Shown: piece by piece, positions 6,749 through 14,240 of the stretch
How positions within the stretch are numbered: position 1 is the first letter of the stretch
How the letters are laid out: each line of letters begins with the position of its first letter
Source of the DNA: a virus
IMG/VR virus record: IMGVR_UViG_3300009164_000251
Span: 1 to 29,624 of that record
Length of the DNA: 29,624 bases
Reading direction: 5' to 3' (one strand)
Position numbers and translations under genes: made by a program
The notes under the pieces: model-generated
Database searches by the model: none
Told to the model about the DNA's origin: nothing
The model's input: only the letters and a program-made list of their open reading frames with translations

Positions 6749-7316
6749 CGCTTAAAATATTAATGATTTGGTTAACTAATTCTTGCTCCTCTAATTCTTG
6801 TAAAGACATCTCTAATTTATCAGCAAAAAAACCTTCGATAGAAAAACCTTTATATTTACCTTCCTTAACATCACCCCAAACTTTGTCATCTTCTATTTTC
6901 ATAGATATCATCCAAGTTCCCTTTGGTAAACTAAATCCGTATTGTTTAGATTTGTCCATATCGGGGTTATCTATAATCCAAGATTCGACCACCGTAGCAC
7001 CATCAAATTTAGATTTGTGTTCTAAGGTTGCGTTTGATTGGTTACCATTCTTTAAGAATAACTCGCTCGCTTGCTTAACCGTAGCCTCGCTAAAGAATAC
7101 ATAGAACTCGTCTTTGCCATTCTTACGATAGATTTGCTTATTAGGAATAAGAGCTGCACCCATAAGGATACGCTTCTCCGCATCTACCTCCGCTAAATCC
7201 ATTTTATACTCTTTATTCAATGCGATAAAATTCTCCTCGATCGCTGGTGCATCTACCAAGCTTACCGCATCAATTCCATCTAAATCTTTCTCGATTATTA
7301 ATTCGACAATTCTCAT
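6738..7316 (-). CDS. Prohead serine protease, XkdF-like (192 aa)
   Basis: The protein matches the XkdF-type phage protease pattern. H100 in ATLEHKSK is followed by ESWIIDNPDMDK, then GFSLPKGTWMISMKIEDDKVW, and S159 lies in KGFSIEGFF. H100 and S159 are the probable catalytic pair, as in HK97-family prohead proteases, which remove scaffold and mature the capsid. The N-terminal 40 residues (IDAVSLVDAPAIEENFIAL) are also typical of the family. The usual order protease, scaffold, capsid is kept downstream, with two small genes between. A perfect 14-bp palindrome lies 4 nt before the start codon. Confidence 0.9.
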   Translation of the reverse strand: MRIVELIIEKDLDGIDAVSLVDAPAIEENFIALNKEYKMDLAEVDAEKRILMGAALIPNKQIYRKNGKDEFYVFFSEATVKQASELFLKNGNQSNATLEHKSKFDGATVVESWIIDNPDMDKSKQYGFSLPKGTWMISMKIEDDKVWGDVKEGKYKGFSIEGFFADKLEMSLQELEEQELVNQIINILSDGK

Positions 7317-7320
7317 AGCC

Positions 7321-7334
7321 TATAAACGTTTATA
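7321..7334. promoter_or_regulatory. 14-bp palindrome TATAAACGTTTATA, AACGTTTATA copy 2
   Basis: A perfect palindrome in the 41-bp gap between the tape-measure stop and the protease start. It contains the AACGTTTATA 10-mer 4 nt before the ATG. Because it is symmetric it could be bound by a dimeric regulator as well as act in one direction. Confidence 0.5.
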
Positions 7335-7357
7335 TTAATTTTTGTTACATTTTCATT

Positions 7358-9289
7358 TTAACCAAGACTCGAAGTCTTTACAATATTTCTATCTAAAGCT
7401 TGTTGAGTTGTAATATCTTGAGATACTACGTAAGCTCTCATAGGCTCTTGAGGCTTGCCCAAAGTTTGCGCTAATTGATTTACTCCGCTTACTCCTACTA
7501 CATTAAAAGAAGGTGCGGAACTTGTAGCACTCGGTGCGGTATTTTCGCCACCGCCTCCGCTTCCTACGTTTGTAGAAAGAATATCTTGTACCGATTTAAA
7601 ACCAATCGCTGCGGTAGTAGCAATATTTGCAAGCTTAATACCAAACTCGAAAGGAGTAACGGTCTTAGTTGCAAGTTCCGCTGTAATACCTTGATAAGTA
7701 TTAATTAAAGCCGAAGCTACCGCAAAGGCTTTACCCTCCGTAGAACTTTGCTCAAATAAACCCGACATATTAGAAAGCGTTTGGCTAACCATTGCTATCT
7801 TTTGTTTATTTAATGCTTGTTCTTGTTTAAAAGTTTCCGTTGCAATCTTGCGTTTTTCTTCTTCGCTTATTTGCGTAGAAGCTTGAGCTAAAGCGTTGTA
7901 TTGCTTTAAAGCCTCTAGCTTCATAGACAAAGAGTTTTGCTCGTTTGAAATTTCTGCTTGTAAGCGTTCGCTTTGCTTTGAATAATTATAAGTAGCTATC
8001 TCATCTTCTTTAGTACGAATAGAAGCGTTTAATTCTTGCTTCTTAGTATTAAATTCATTTTCCGCATCTATTCTAGCTTGAGTACCTTCTTTGTAAAGTC
8101 TTACGTTATCGGATAATCTTTCTAATTGAATTGCTTTTTCTTCTTTTAAATTAGCTAATTGTGCTTTTAACTTTTCGTCTTCATTTTTTATTAGTTCCGT
8201 ACTTGCTTGCTTTTCCGCTATTGCTAACTCGTCTATACTTTGAATTTGAGTCTTTTGTAAATCAAGTCTTTCTTTTATTAAAGCATTACGATTGGCATCT
8301 TGTTCAGAACGTAATCCTTCTATTTGTGCTAAAACTCCATCTGCGTTAGCTAAAGCATTTATTAAAGCTACTTGATTTTCAATTGAATTATTTTTGTTTA
8401 AATCAGCTTGAGCAGAAGCTACTTGAGCTTGTGCTACCGCTTTCATTGCTCCTTCTTGCTTATTTAAAACTTGTAATAATTTATCATTTGCTTTAATACG
8501 ATCTTCAATAGAATTTAAATCGTTATCTCTTGCTTGTCTTAATTTTTCGGCTTGTCTATCGTATTGCTCAACTAATCTAGCTTGTTGAGCTGCAGCAAGC
8601 ATAGCATTATTTTTAAGTTGAACTAATTTAACGGCTGCATCTAAGACTTTTTTACCGTAAGCTGTTAATCCAGCTGCAGCATTTTTTATTGTATCCGTTG
8701 CTCTATCTACGCTATTATCTACGCCAGTTAATACATCTACCGATTCTTTACCAGCTTTTTTTAGGTTATCTAAGGCTGCAGAAAAATTACCACTAAACAA
8801 TTCCTTTAAAGCTCCACTTAAATATCCTAGCGTATCAAGGAATGAGTTAAATCTCTCTATTAAATTCTCCTTAATTGCATCTCCTAATTTCTTTAAATTC
8901 TCTACTGGATTCTCAAATACATCTTTGAAAAAATCAATTACTTTAGGGAAATTATCAAATATGATTTTTATTAAATCATTAAATACAATAGAGATTGCTT
9001 CTAAAGCGGTATTAAGAATATCTACTACTTTTTGATTCTTAGATAGCACCTCTTTAAACATATTGAAAGCTTCCATTACAAGCCCTATACCAAGTGCTTT
9101 AATGGCTAACCCCATACCTTTAAAACCACCAGCTAAAGCTTTGATTCCTCCTTCGGCATTCTTAGTAGATTTACCAATATCTTTTACGGCTTCTTGGGTT
9201 TCCTCAAAGCTGTCTTTTAAATCATCTACGTTTTTAGTGACTTTTTTAATGTCATTCTTTAACTCTAACTCTATTGTGATTTTTTCCAT
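7358..9289 (-). CDS. Tail tape measure protein (643 aa)
   Basis: A long, Ala/Lys/Gln/Glu-rich helical protein. An N-terminal coiled coil (1-45, heptads in IKKVTKNVDDLKDSFEETQE) is followed by a Gly-rich hydrophobic stretch (GGFKGMGLAIKALGIGLVM, 54-72) and a second hydrophobic region near 92-120. A long central coiled coil runs from about 215 to 500, with a further Ala-rich hydrophobic segment near 535-580. This is the standard tape-measure layout. By the usual rule of about 0.15 nm per residue it suggests a tail close to 100 nm. It is somewhat short for a siphovirus tape measure and shows no lysozyme or peptidase domain. It overlaps the upstream 49-aa gene. Confidence 0.85.
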   Translation of the reverse strand: MEKITIELELKNDIKKVTKNVDDLKDSFEETQEAVKDIGKSTKNAEGGIKALAGGFKGMGLAIKALGIGLVMEAFNMFKEVLSKNQKVVDILNTALEAISIVFNDLIKIIFDNFPKVIDFFKDVFENPVENLKKLGDAIKENLIERFNSFLDTLGYLSGALKELFSGNFSAALDNLKKAGKESVDVLTGVDNSVDRATDTIKNAAAGLTAYGKKVLDAAVKLVQLKNNAMLAAAQQARLVEQYDRQAEKLRQARDNDLNSIEDRIKANDKLLQVLNKQEGAMKAVAQAQVASAQADLNKNNSIENQVALINALANADGVLAQIEGLRSEQDANRNALIKERLDLQKTQIQSIDELAIAEKQASTELIKNEDEKLKAQLANLKEEKAIQLERLSDNVRLYKEGTQARIDAENEFNTKKQELNASIRTKEDEIATYNYSKQSERLQAEISNEQNSLSMKLEALKQYNALAQASTQISEEEKRKIATETFKQEQALNKQKIAMVSQTLSNMSGLFEQSSTEGKAFAVASALINTYQGITAELATKTVTPFEFGIKLANIATTAAIGFKSVQDILSTNVGSGGGGENTAPSATSSAPSFNVVGVSGVNQLAQTLGKPQEPMRAYVVSQDITTQQALDRNIVKTSSLG

Positions 9290-9420
9290 TGTCTTTTTAT
9301 TTGCTCAAATGCCATTTTAAACGTTTTGGGAATCTCGAATCTTCCCTTTGCTATTTCTATGTTTTCGCTTTGGTTATAGTGCGGTAACATATTAAGCATA
9401 TCTAATATTTGCTTTATCAT
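9271..9420 (-). CDS. Small tail-module protein between hub and tape measure (49 aa)
   Basis: ATG at 9420 overlaps the stop of the 662-aa tail gene in an ATGA junction (TGA at 9419-9417), and its TAG at 9273-9271 lies 19 bp inside the tape-measure gene. The product is helical and mixed-charge (begins MIKQILDMLNMLPHYNQ, ends MAFEQIKRQWKKSQ). Double overlap with two certain genes fills the only gap of more than 100 bp in the tail cluster and makes a real gene likely. The position next to the tape measure would suit a small assembly factor, but I recognise no family. Confidence 0.7.
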   Translation of the reverse strand: MIKQILDMLNMLPHYNQSENIEIAKGRFEIPKTFKMAFEQIKRQWKKSQ

Positions 9421-11405
9421 ATCGTTCTAAAATCGGTTAGTAATTCAAATTGAACTTCTCCGCTTGTTAGGTCGGTTGTGAATTGGTTAATAGTATAACG
9501 TTTATCTCTAATAATTACACGATCGTTTACCTTTAAATTAGTCAAAAGGCTAATAGGTAAAACCGCCTTTAGTTTAAATATCCTAGACTTAATACCAAAA
9601 ATATTATTAAGGTAGTTTGAATAGTAGTTATTAAATAACGATTGATTTTCAATAGCAAGAGTATAAGTAGATTGTTCCGCTCCAAAATTTAGCGTGTAAT
9701 CTACCGCACTTATTAAGGTATCTTGACCAAATATATTAGCCGAAGTTACGCTTGCCGTAGAAGTACCATCATTAAATTTATAAGCCGAAACCGTTTGCGT
9801 TGATCCGTAATCGTAAAGAATAACGGGCTTAGGAATATATGGAATATAACTAGGCTTTAAAGCATACGCTACTTGTAAGTTAGTGCTAGTAAATTTAGTT
9901 CCTAGTATTGTTTCAAACGGAAGTTCTACGGTGTATTCTTCTCCATCGTTATCTAGCTCATAATACAAATCCCCATAAGGAACTTTAGAACGAGACATAA
10001 ATTCCACGTTTAACCACGATTCCGCAGGTTGATATTTAAAGTTTACCTTCTTATAAGCCTTGCTCCGTTCAATATCGAAAACATCGTTTACTATGTATTG
10101 CGTTATATCTCTAGTAGTTCCGCTTGCATACCAGCCCTCTAATTGCTCAATTCTAAATACTCCACTTACATCCGAATAGCAAGTAAGATTAAACATTTTA
10201 AGAATTCCGCTAAAGAACTCCTCGATAGTCATCTCTGGCATATATTGATTTATAGCCATTGTAGTCGTAGTAGTTTGCGTAGTACTTTGCGTTACGGTTA
10301 AGTCGGTTACTTTTGTATACGTTCCCCCTATTAAAGTACCCGTTTCATAATAGTATACACTTGTAAACGAAATCGCTGCCGTGCTTGCAATATAAAACGT
10401 ATAAGCTCCCGATTCCTCTAAAGGTACTTCTAAGTACATTGGAGTAATTTGAGTTAAATAGCTTTGCGTATTAACTACAACTCCATCACGATAAACATAA
10501 AAGAAAAACTCTTGTGCATCTTGTCCGATACTAGGAACGCTAAACGTTATTGTTATGTTTGACTTAAATTGATATTCGGGTAACGTAGGCTTTACGTAGT
10601 TAAGCGTATCGCTAAATACGTTAAATATTCCTTGCGTTCCAGTAGTTGAAGTATTAGTTTGAAAGTTAAGCTTATTAGCAACCGTTTTAAGTTCAAATGT
10701 TTCGCTATTTTTTAACCATAAAAATGCTCTAGTAAATCTTGCATCACTTAAAAACGCTCCTTCAAATGTTACCCCAAGACTAGAAGCTATCGCATCAAAT
10801 ACACGCTTTACCCTAATCGCTGGGAATAAATCCGTATGATAAATAGGGGTAGCCGTTTGCGATATATCCCAAATGCTCCCCGCTCCGTAACCCCAAACAT
10901 TCTTAGAAGATATTAAAGGAAACATTACATCGTTACCAGCCCCACCCGTTACACGAGTTTTTACAACCGTTCCCGTATAGCTAAAATTATATGCACTTAA
11001 ATCTAAGTCTTTTAAAAACTTGCCTCCAAAGGCATCCTTTAAAGATACAAGAGAACCAAAGAACGTAATTTGATAGTTATCTATTTTACCATCTTTATAG
11101 CTTGCTTTCTCTAATTGAATTTTACCTTTACGAAATGGAGAATAATCTAGTTCTATATACGCATTCTTTCTCGTTCTAGCGTCGAATCCATTGTCTAACG
11201 AGTTCTCGTACCAATGCTTAAAAATTCGGTTGTTATACGGAGTCGCTGGAACGGTAAACGATTGGCTAAAATCCGTAAAGACTTTAGATATATCATTAAC
11301 GTTTTGGATATTACTTGTAACGCTTATTTTTTCGTCATCAAATAGCTCTATCCTTTTAGGTTCGTTAGTAGCATCGTCGTAAATATAAAGTAGAACGTTA
11401 ATCAT
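9417..11405 (-). CDS. Tail/baseplate protein of Bacteroidetes-phage type (662 aa)
   Basis: The N-terminal 110 residues (IELFDDEKISVTSNIQNV, then TDFSQSFTVPATPYNNRIF and NGFDARTRKNA) form a block I associate with large tail proteins of Bacteroidetes phages and prophages. The rest is beta-rich, with a Thr-rich low-complexity stretch (TVTQSTTQTTTTTM, about residue 371 onwards) and a C-terminal region (LKVNDRVIIRDKRYTINQF, about 627-645) like the end of hub or distal-tail proteins. It probably belongs to the distal tail or baseplate hub. Start and neighbour stop share one base at 11405. The module is placed upstream of the tape measure instead of downstream, which is unusual. Confidence 0.6.
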   Translation of the reverse strand: MINVLLYIYDDATNEPKRIELFDDEKISVTSNIQNVNDISKVFTDFSQSFTVPATPYNNRIFKHWYENSLDNGFDARTRKNAYIELDYSPFRKGKIQLEKASYKDGKIDNYQITFFGSLVSLKDAFGGKFLKDLDLSAYNFSYTGTVVKTRVTGGAGNDVMFPLISSKNVWGYGAGSIWDISQTATPIYHTDLFPAIRVKRVFDAIASSLGVTFEGAFLSDARFTRAFLWLKNSETFELKTVANKLNFQTNTSTTGTQGIFNVFSDTLNYVKPTLPEYQFKSNITITFSVPSIGQDAQEFFFYVYRDGVVVNTQSYLTQITPMYLEVPLEESGAYTFYIASTAAISFTSVYYYETGTLIGGTYTKVTDLTVTQSTTQTTTTTMAINQYMPEMTIEEFFSGILKMFNLTCYSDVSGVFRIEQLEGWYASGTTRDITQYIVNDVFDIERSKAYKKVNFKYQPAESWLNVEFMSRSKVPYGDLYYELDNDGEEYTVELPFETILGTKFTSTNLQVAYALKPSYIPYIPKPVILYDYGSTQTVSAYKFNDGTSTASVTSANIFGQDTLISAVDYTLNFGAEQSTYTLAIENQSLFNNYYSNYLNNIFGIKSRIFKLKAVLPISLLTNLKVNDRVIIRDKRYTINQFTTDLTSGEVQFELLTDFRTI

Positions 11406-12478
11406 TAAACTACATCGTTAATAAGTGAGAATGCGTAATCAAATTGAATCTCGTAATTTATATTCTTATCCTTTAGGCTAGTCTTTAAATCGGTAGCTGT
11501 AGTCTTAACTTCTACGGGTACTCCATCTAAAAGGATCGTCTCCGCTAAAAGCAAGTCTTGTATAAGCTCGTTATAATTTTCGGGAATCCAACCAGTGTTC
11601 AATCTTACGCTTTGGCTACCATTAATATTAAACGATTTTGTTTGCGCTCTAGCTACGTTATAATCTACCGCATCGGGTAACAATTTAAACGTAGTACCCA
11701 TCGTTTGAATAGCGTTCGTTTTGGCTTTAAAGAAAGTTAAGAATTGCCAACCGCCATAACGGTTAATAAATTGGCATTGAATTGGGTTATACTTAGGCTC
11801 ACAAATAGGAGTAACTAAAATTTGAGCAATAGTATCCGTATATTCTCCCGTTGGCTTCCATAAAATAGTGCAAGTATTACCTTTGTCGTATTTAATGCTA
11901 GTCGTTCTTAATGGTATCTTGTAAAGTTTTGCGCCATCTCTAGCTATCGTAACTATAACCTCGTTTCTACCTCTTAAATCCTTATAAGAAACTTGCAAAG
12001 AAGCTGGACTAATATTATTAGCCCAAACGTTAATATATGGATATTGCGCCTCCGCAATTCCTTCCTCGTAAAAATACTCAAGGCTTGTATTAGCAAGAGG
12101 CAAAATAATAGCAGTTGAACCGCTTTGATTGTAACCTCCGCTATAATTTGTATATCCACCAGTTGAATAGTTTGTAGTTGTATCTAATAACGTATAAGTT
12201 CCTAATGAAGCTTCTTTAAATCTCTTAACTTCATAGATTGCCATCATTGAGTTAGTATTATCGCTAGGCTTAATAGCCTCGATAAATTCCTTAATGTATG
12301 GTGCAATATTATAAACGTTCTTTCTATTAGTCGTGGAGGCTATGGACTTTGTAAAAATATAAGTTGCTACATCGGGTCTTGAGTTTGGGTTATTCCAAAT
12401 TCTTAACTCTATTCTTGAGCCTAGTTGAGCCGTTTCGTTTACTTCAATAAAGTAAGGACTTCTTGCGTAAAGTATCAT
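11405..12478 (-). CDS. Tail/baseplate protein (357 aa)
   Basis: A beta-rich soluble protein without membrane segments. It starts MILYARSPYFIEV, has a Tyr/Gly/Ser-rich loop (STGGYTNYSGGYNQSGS, about 105-121) and a core segment YGGWQFLTFFKAKTNA near 242-257. It overlaps the preceding gene by 4 bp (ATGA) and abuts the 662-aa gene, so the pair is made together. The same pair of a 350-aa and a 650-aa protein is familiar to me from Bacteroidetes prophages, where they are thought to be distal tail and hub proteins. The role is therefore inferred from context. Confidence 0.6.
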   Translation of the reverse strand: MILYARSPYFIEVNETAQLGSRIELRIWNNPNSRPDVATYIFTKSIASTTNRKNVYNIAPYIKEFIEAIKPSDNTNSMMAIYEVKRFKEASLGTYTLLDTTTNYSTGGYTNYSGGYNQSGSTAIILPLANTSLEYFYEEGIAEAQYPYINVWANNISPASLQVSYKDLRGRNEVIVTIARDGAKLYKIPLRTTSIKYDKGNTCTILWKPTGEYTDTIAQILVTPICEPKYNPIQCQFINRYGGWQFLTFFKAKTNAIQTMGTTFKLLPDAVDYNVARAQTKSFNINGSQSVRLNTGWIPENYNELIQDLLLAETILLDGVPVEVKTTATDLKTSLKDKNINYEIQFDYAFSLINDVV

Positions 12479-13011
12479 TTTTTATTTGCTAATTTATAAC
12501 TTATAATAGTATCTATGTCGGCTTTAAATGCTTTAATTAATTCTTTACCTAAGTATTTATCCTTTGCCCTTTCAAATGGCTTTGTAAAGAATAAAGAAGG
12601 ACGAATCCCCGTTTGATAAATGCTTCTAGTAATTATAAAAGCGGTAGATTGATAACTCAAAAACTTACCGCTCTTTTTATCTCTAAATTGTATGCCTTTA
12701 ACTTTTACCCACTTATCTATTCCTTCGGTTAATCCTCCTTCTCTACCTTTTCCACTTCCAAACTTATAAGGGCTATTAGGGGCTTTAGCACTTTTAGATT
12801 TTCCTTGAACACCTAAATCTTGATAAGCTCCGTAATCCTCCATCGAGAAATTAATTAAAGAATAATTATCCTCTTTCAATACTTCGCTTTTAAGGCTATT
12901 ATAAAGTTTACTAGAAACGTTCTTACCGCCTTTGGTTAGATTGCTTCGTGATTGTTGAATAACGTAGCCTCTAAACTTCTTAATTAAATCGTCTACGTTC
13001 TTTAGTACCAT
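12475..13011 (-). CDS. Tail completion protein, HK97 gp10-like (178 aa)
   Basis: A basic protein with an N-terminal helix (MVLKNVDDLIKKFRGYVIQQ). The middle carries MEDYGAYQDLGVQGKS (about 57-72), reminiscent of the region in HK97-gp10/Minor_tail_Z-type tail completion proteins where a conserved Tyr/Gly segment follows the first helices. The C-terminal part is helical and basic (PFERAKDKYLGKELIKAFK). Such proteins join the tail to the head in siphoviruses. It overlaps the next gene by 4 bp and starts 1 base after the previous stop, so it is part of one translational unit with both. Confidence 0.55.
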   Translation of the reverse strand: MVLKNVDDLIKKFRGYVIQQSRSNLTKGGKNVSSKLYNSLKSEVLKEDNYSLINFSMEDYGAYQDLGVQGKSKSAKAPNSPYKFGSGKGREGGLTEGIDKWVKVKGIQFRDKKSGKFLSYQSTAFIITRSIYQTGIRPSLFFTKPFERAKDKYLGKELIKAFKADIDTIISYKLANKK

Positions 13012-13467
13012 TTAGCAAATAGTCATATCGTTAGGAATAGTAACGTCGAACGTTAGCGTCCATCCCGCTACTTTATTTTCAAATCGATCCGTAAACGGTT
13101 CGGCATTTGGAGCGGTAGTTACTTGAATCAAATAAGAAAATAAACTTCCTCTCATAAGCTCGCTAGATAACCTAGACCCTAAAATAAGTTGTGTATTTAA
13201 TACATCTTGCTCATTATCGTTACCATCCCAAATATTAGTAACCTCTTCCTTGCTTTCATCTACCAAATCCATAAGTAAAATCGAAATATTTAAGGAAGTT
13301 GTACTTTCTCCTAATTGCGCATTATTCACAATAATATGCGATAACGGGTAAATAGTTTGCTTGCTCAAATCTACCTTGAAAATATCCCCAATAGTAACGG
13401 TATTAATTACACCCGTATTTTTTAGGTAGTCTTTTAAAGTATTTACTATGTAATAATATCCGTTCAT
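13012..13467 (-). CDS. Tail terminator-like protein (151 aa)
   Basis: A mixed alpha/beta protein. An N-terminal helix (YYIVNTLKDYLKNTG) is followed by strands (VNTVTIGDIFKVD; SHIIVNNAQLG; SLNISILLMDLVDES) and ends in AGWTLTFDVTIPNDMTIC. This order resembles tail terminator proteins, which cap the finished tail tube and dock it to the connector. Its ATG overlaps a TAA in the -1 frame of the chaperone-like gene as TAATG, the same type of junction used elsewhere in this genome, which supports translation of that -1 frame. The terminator call is by fold pattern and position. Confidence 0.5.
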   Translation of the reverse strand: MNGYYYIVNTLKDYLKNTGVINTVTIGDIFKVDLSKQTIYPLSHIIVNNAQLGESTTSLNISILLMDLVDESKEEVTNIWDGNDNEQDVLNTQLILGSRLSSELMRGSLFSYLIQVTTAPNAEPFTDRFENKVAGWTLTFDVTIPNDMTIC

Positions 13468-14209
13468 TATTTTTGATTTTTAATCATTTTAACCTCTAAG
13501 TTATTCTTTTGCTTTTCAAAAGTTAAGAACATCAAACACTGATGAACGCTAAGTTTTGAAATTTCATCAAATCTTCTAACATCTCCTTGAGCGAGAGCAT
13601 AGAGAGAGCTATACCATCCCCATCGTTTGCCAAATTGTGCTTGTTCACTATATCCGTTATCTTCGGATTCTCCTCCAAATAGGTCAGCGTACTTTTCAAT
13701 AATTCGTTGCCTAAATGATAAAAAAAAACCACCGCACCTAAAACAACATCAAGCGGAGCGTGTCTCATAACATCCGAGTAAGTTACCGATCCTTTGTATT
13801 CTTCTATCTCGTACCTATCTCCCGCCTTATTTGTAATCGGTCTATATAGTACCGCCATAGCTTTGTGCATCTCGTCCCAATCGGTAATATAGGTATCTAA
13901 ATCTACATACTCGCCTTGAGTCATATCGTCAAGGTTTGGTATAAATCCAAACTCCGCACCGCCAATTTTAAACCGTTGTATTAACTTATGATTGCTATTA
14001 AATAACAATCCTAAATTGCTTGTTATGCTTGCGACATCTTTTCTTTTAATGTTTGCGACATCTCTTAAATCAATACCGCAAAAAATCTGTACCATCTTTT
14101 GGTGCAAGAATTCGCTCTCTTCGTTTTCTTTGGCAATCTTTAGAAATTTTTGGTATTGAAGTAACTTAATTTCTTTTAGATGCGTTGGAATTGTTAGCTC
14201 TAGCTTCAT
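13467..14209 (-). CDS. Predicted -1 frameshift product of the chaperone-like gene (about 247 aa)
   Basis: Slipping back one base in the T9 run after codon 163 enters a second open frame of 84 codons that ends at TAA 13469-13467. Its product has clear protein-like sequence (RQRIIEKYADLFGGESEDN, then FGKRWGWYSSLYALAQGDVR and FDEISKLSVHQCLMF). The -1 frame has a TGA just upstream of the slip site and no ATG before the region near its C-terminal end, so frameshifting is the simplest way to translate it. The TAA shares its last base with the ATG of the next gene (TAATG), whereas the frame-0 stop leaves a 64-bp gap. An indel in the homopolymer could mimic this, but both frames look coding. Confidence 0.7.
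13532..14209 (-). CDS. Tail-assembly-chaperone-like protein, frame-0 product (225 aa)
   Basis: Begins MKLELTIPTHLKEIKLLQYQ and has the conserved-looking block FGFIPNLDDMTQGEYVDLDTY (written in parts: about residues 87-107). After VVFF (residues 160-163) the gene runs over nine T residues and frame 0 continues for another 62 residues (HLGNELLKS..., LANDGDGIALSMLSLKEML) to a stop at 13532. Length, position before the tail genes and a frameshift site fit the G/GT type of tail assembly chaperone, which keeps the tape measure soluble while the tube is built. In lambda the short form stops soon after the slip site, so the long frame-0 tail here is unusual. An AACGTTTATA element lies 4 nt before the ATG. 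Confidence 0.65.
   Translation of the reverse strand: MKLELTIPTHLKEIKLLQYQKFLKIAKENEESEFLHQKMVQIFCGIDLRDVANIKRKDVASITSNLGLLFNSNHKLIQRFKIGGAEFGFIPNLDDMTQGEYVDLDTYITDWDEMHKAMAVLYRPITNKAGDRYEIEEYKGSVTYSDVMRHAPLDVVLGAVVFFYHLGNELLKSTLTYLEENPKITDIVNKHNLANDGDGIALSMLSLKEMLEDLMKFQNLAFISV
13720..13728 (-). other. T9 slippery sequence for -1 frameshifting
   Basis: Nine T residues on the coding strand, read GTT TTT TTT TAT in frame 0. The run contains the U UUU UUU heptamer that allows both tRNAs to re-pair after a -1 slip. The stop codon in the -1 frame lies just upstream, so frameshifted ribosomes must enter at or very near this run. Confidence 0.7.
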
Positions 14210-14213
14210 AATC

Positions 14214-14223
14214 TATAAACGTT
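14214..14223 (-). promoter_or_regulatory. AACGTTTATA element, copy 3
   Basis: AACGTTTATA on the minus strand, 4 nt before the ATG of the chaperone-like gene and after the TerL stop. It has nearly the same spacing as the copies at 3885 and 7321. Confidence 0.4.
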
Positions 14224-14240
14224 ATTTGTTGTTTTTTGTA

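Noticed and set aside
11974-12159. A 61-codon minus-strand frame inside the 357-aa tail gene, and an 80-codon one inside rusA
   Set aside because: Both lie wholly within a better supported gene in another frame, with no coupling to neighbours. RusA keeps all catalytic residues in its own frame.
12310-12319. A fourth exact AACGTTTATA copy as another start-site element
   Set aside because: It lies inside the coding sequence of the 357-aa tail gene with no start codon near it, so it is probably a chance match.
13720-13728. The T9 run as a plain sequencing error that splits one gene
   Set aside because: Not fully excluded, but both frames after the run look like real protein and the -1 frame stop is fitted to the next ATG, so a simple indel would leave one good frame unexplained.
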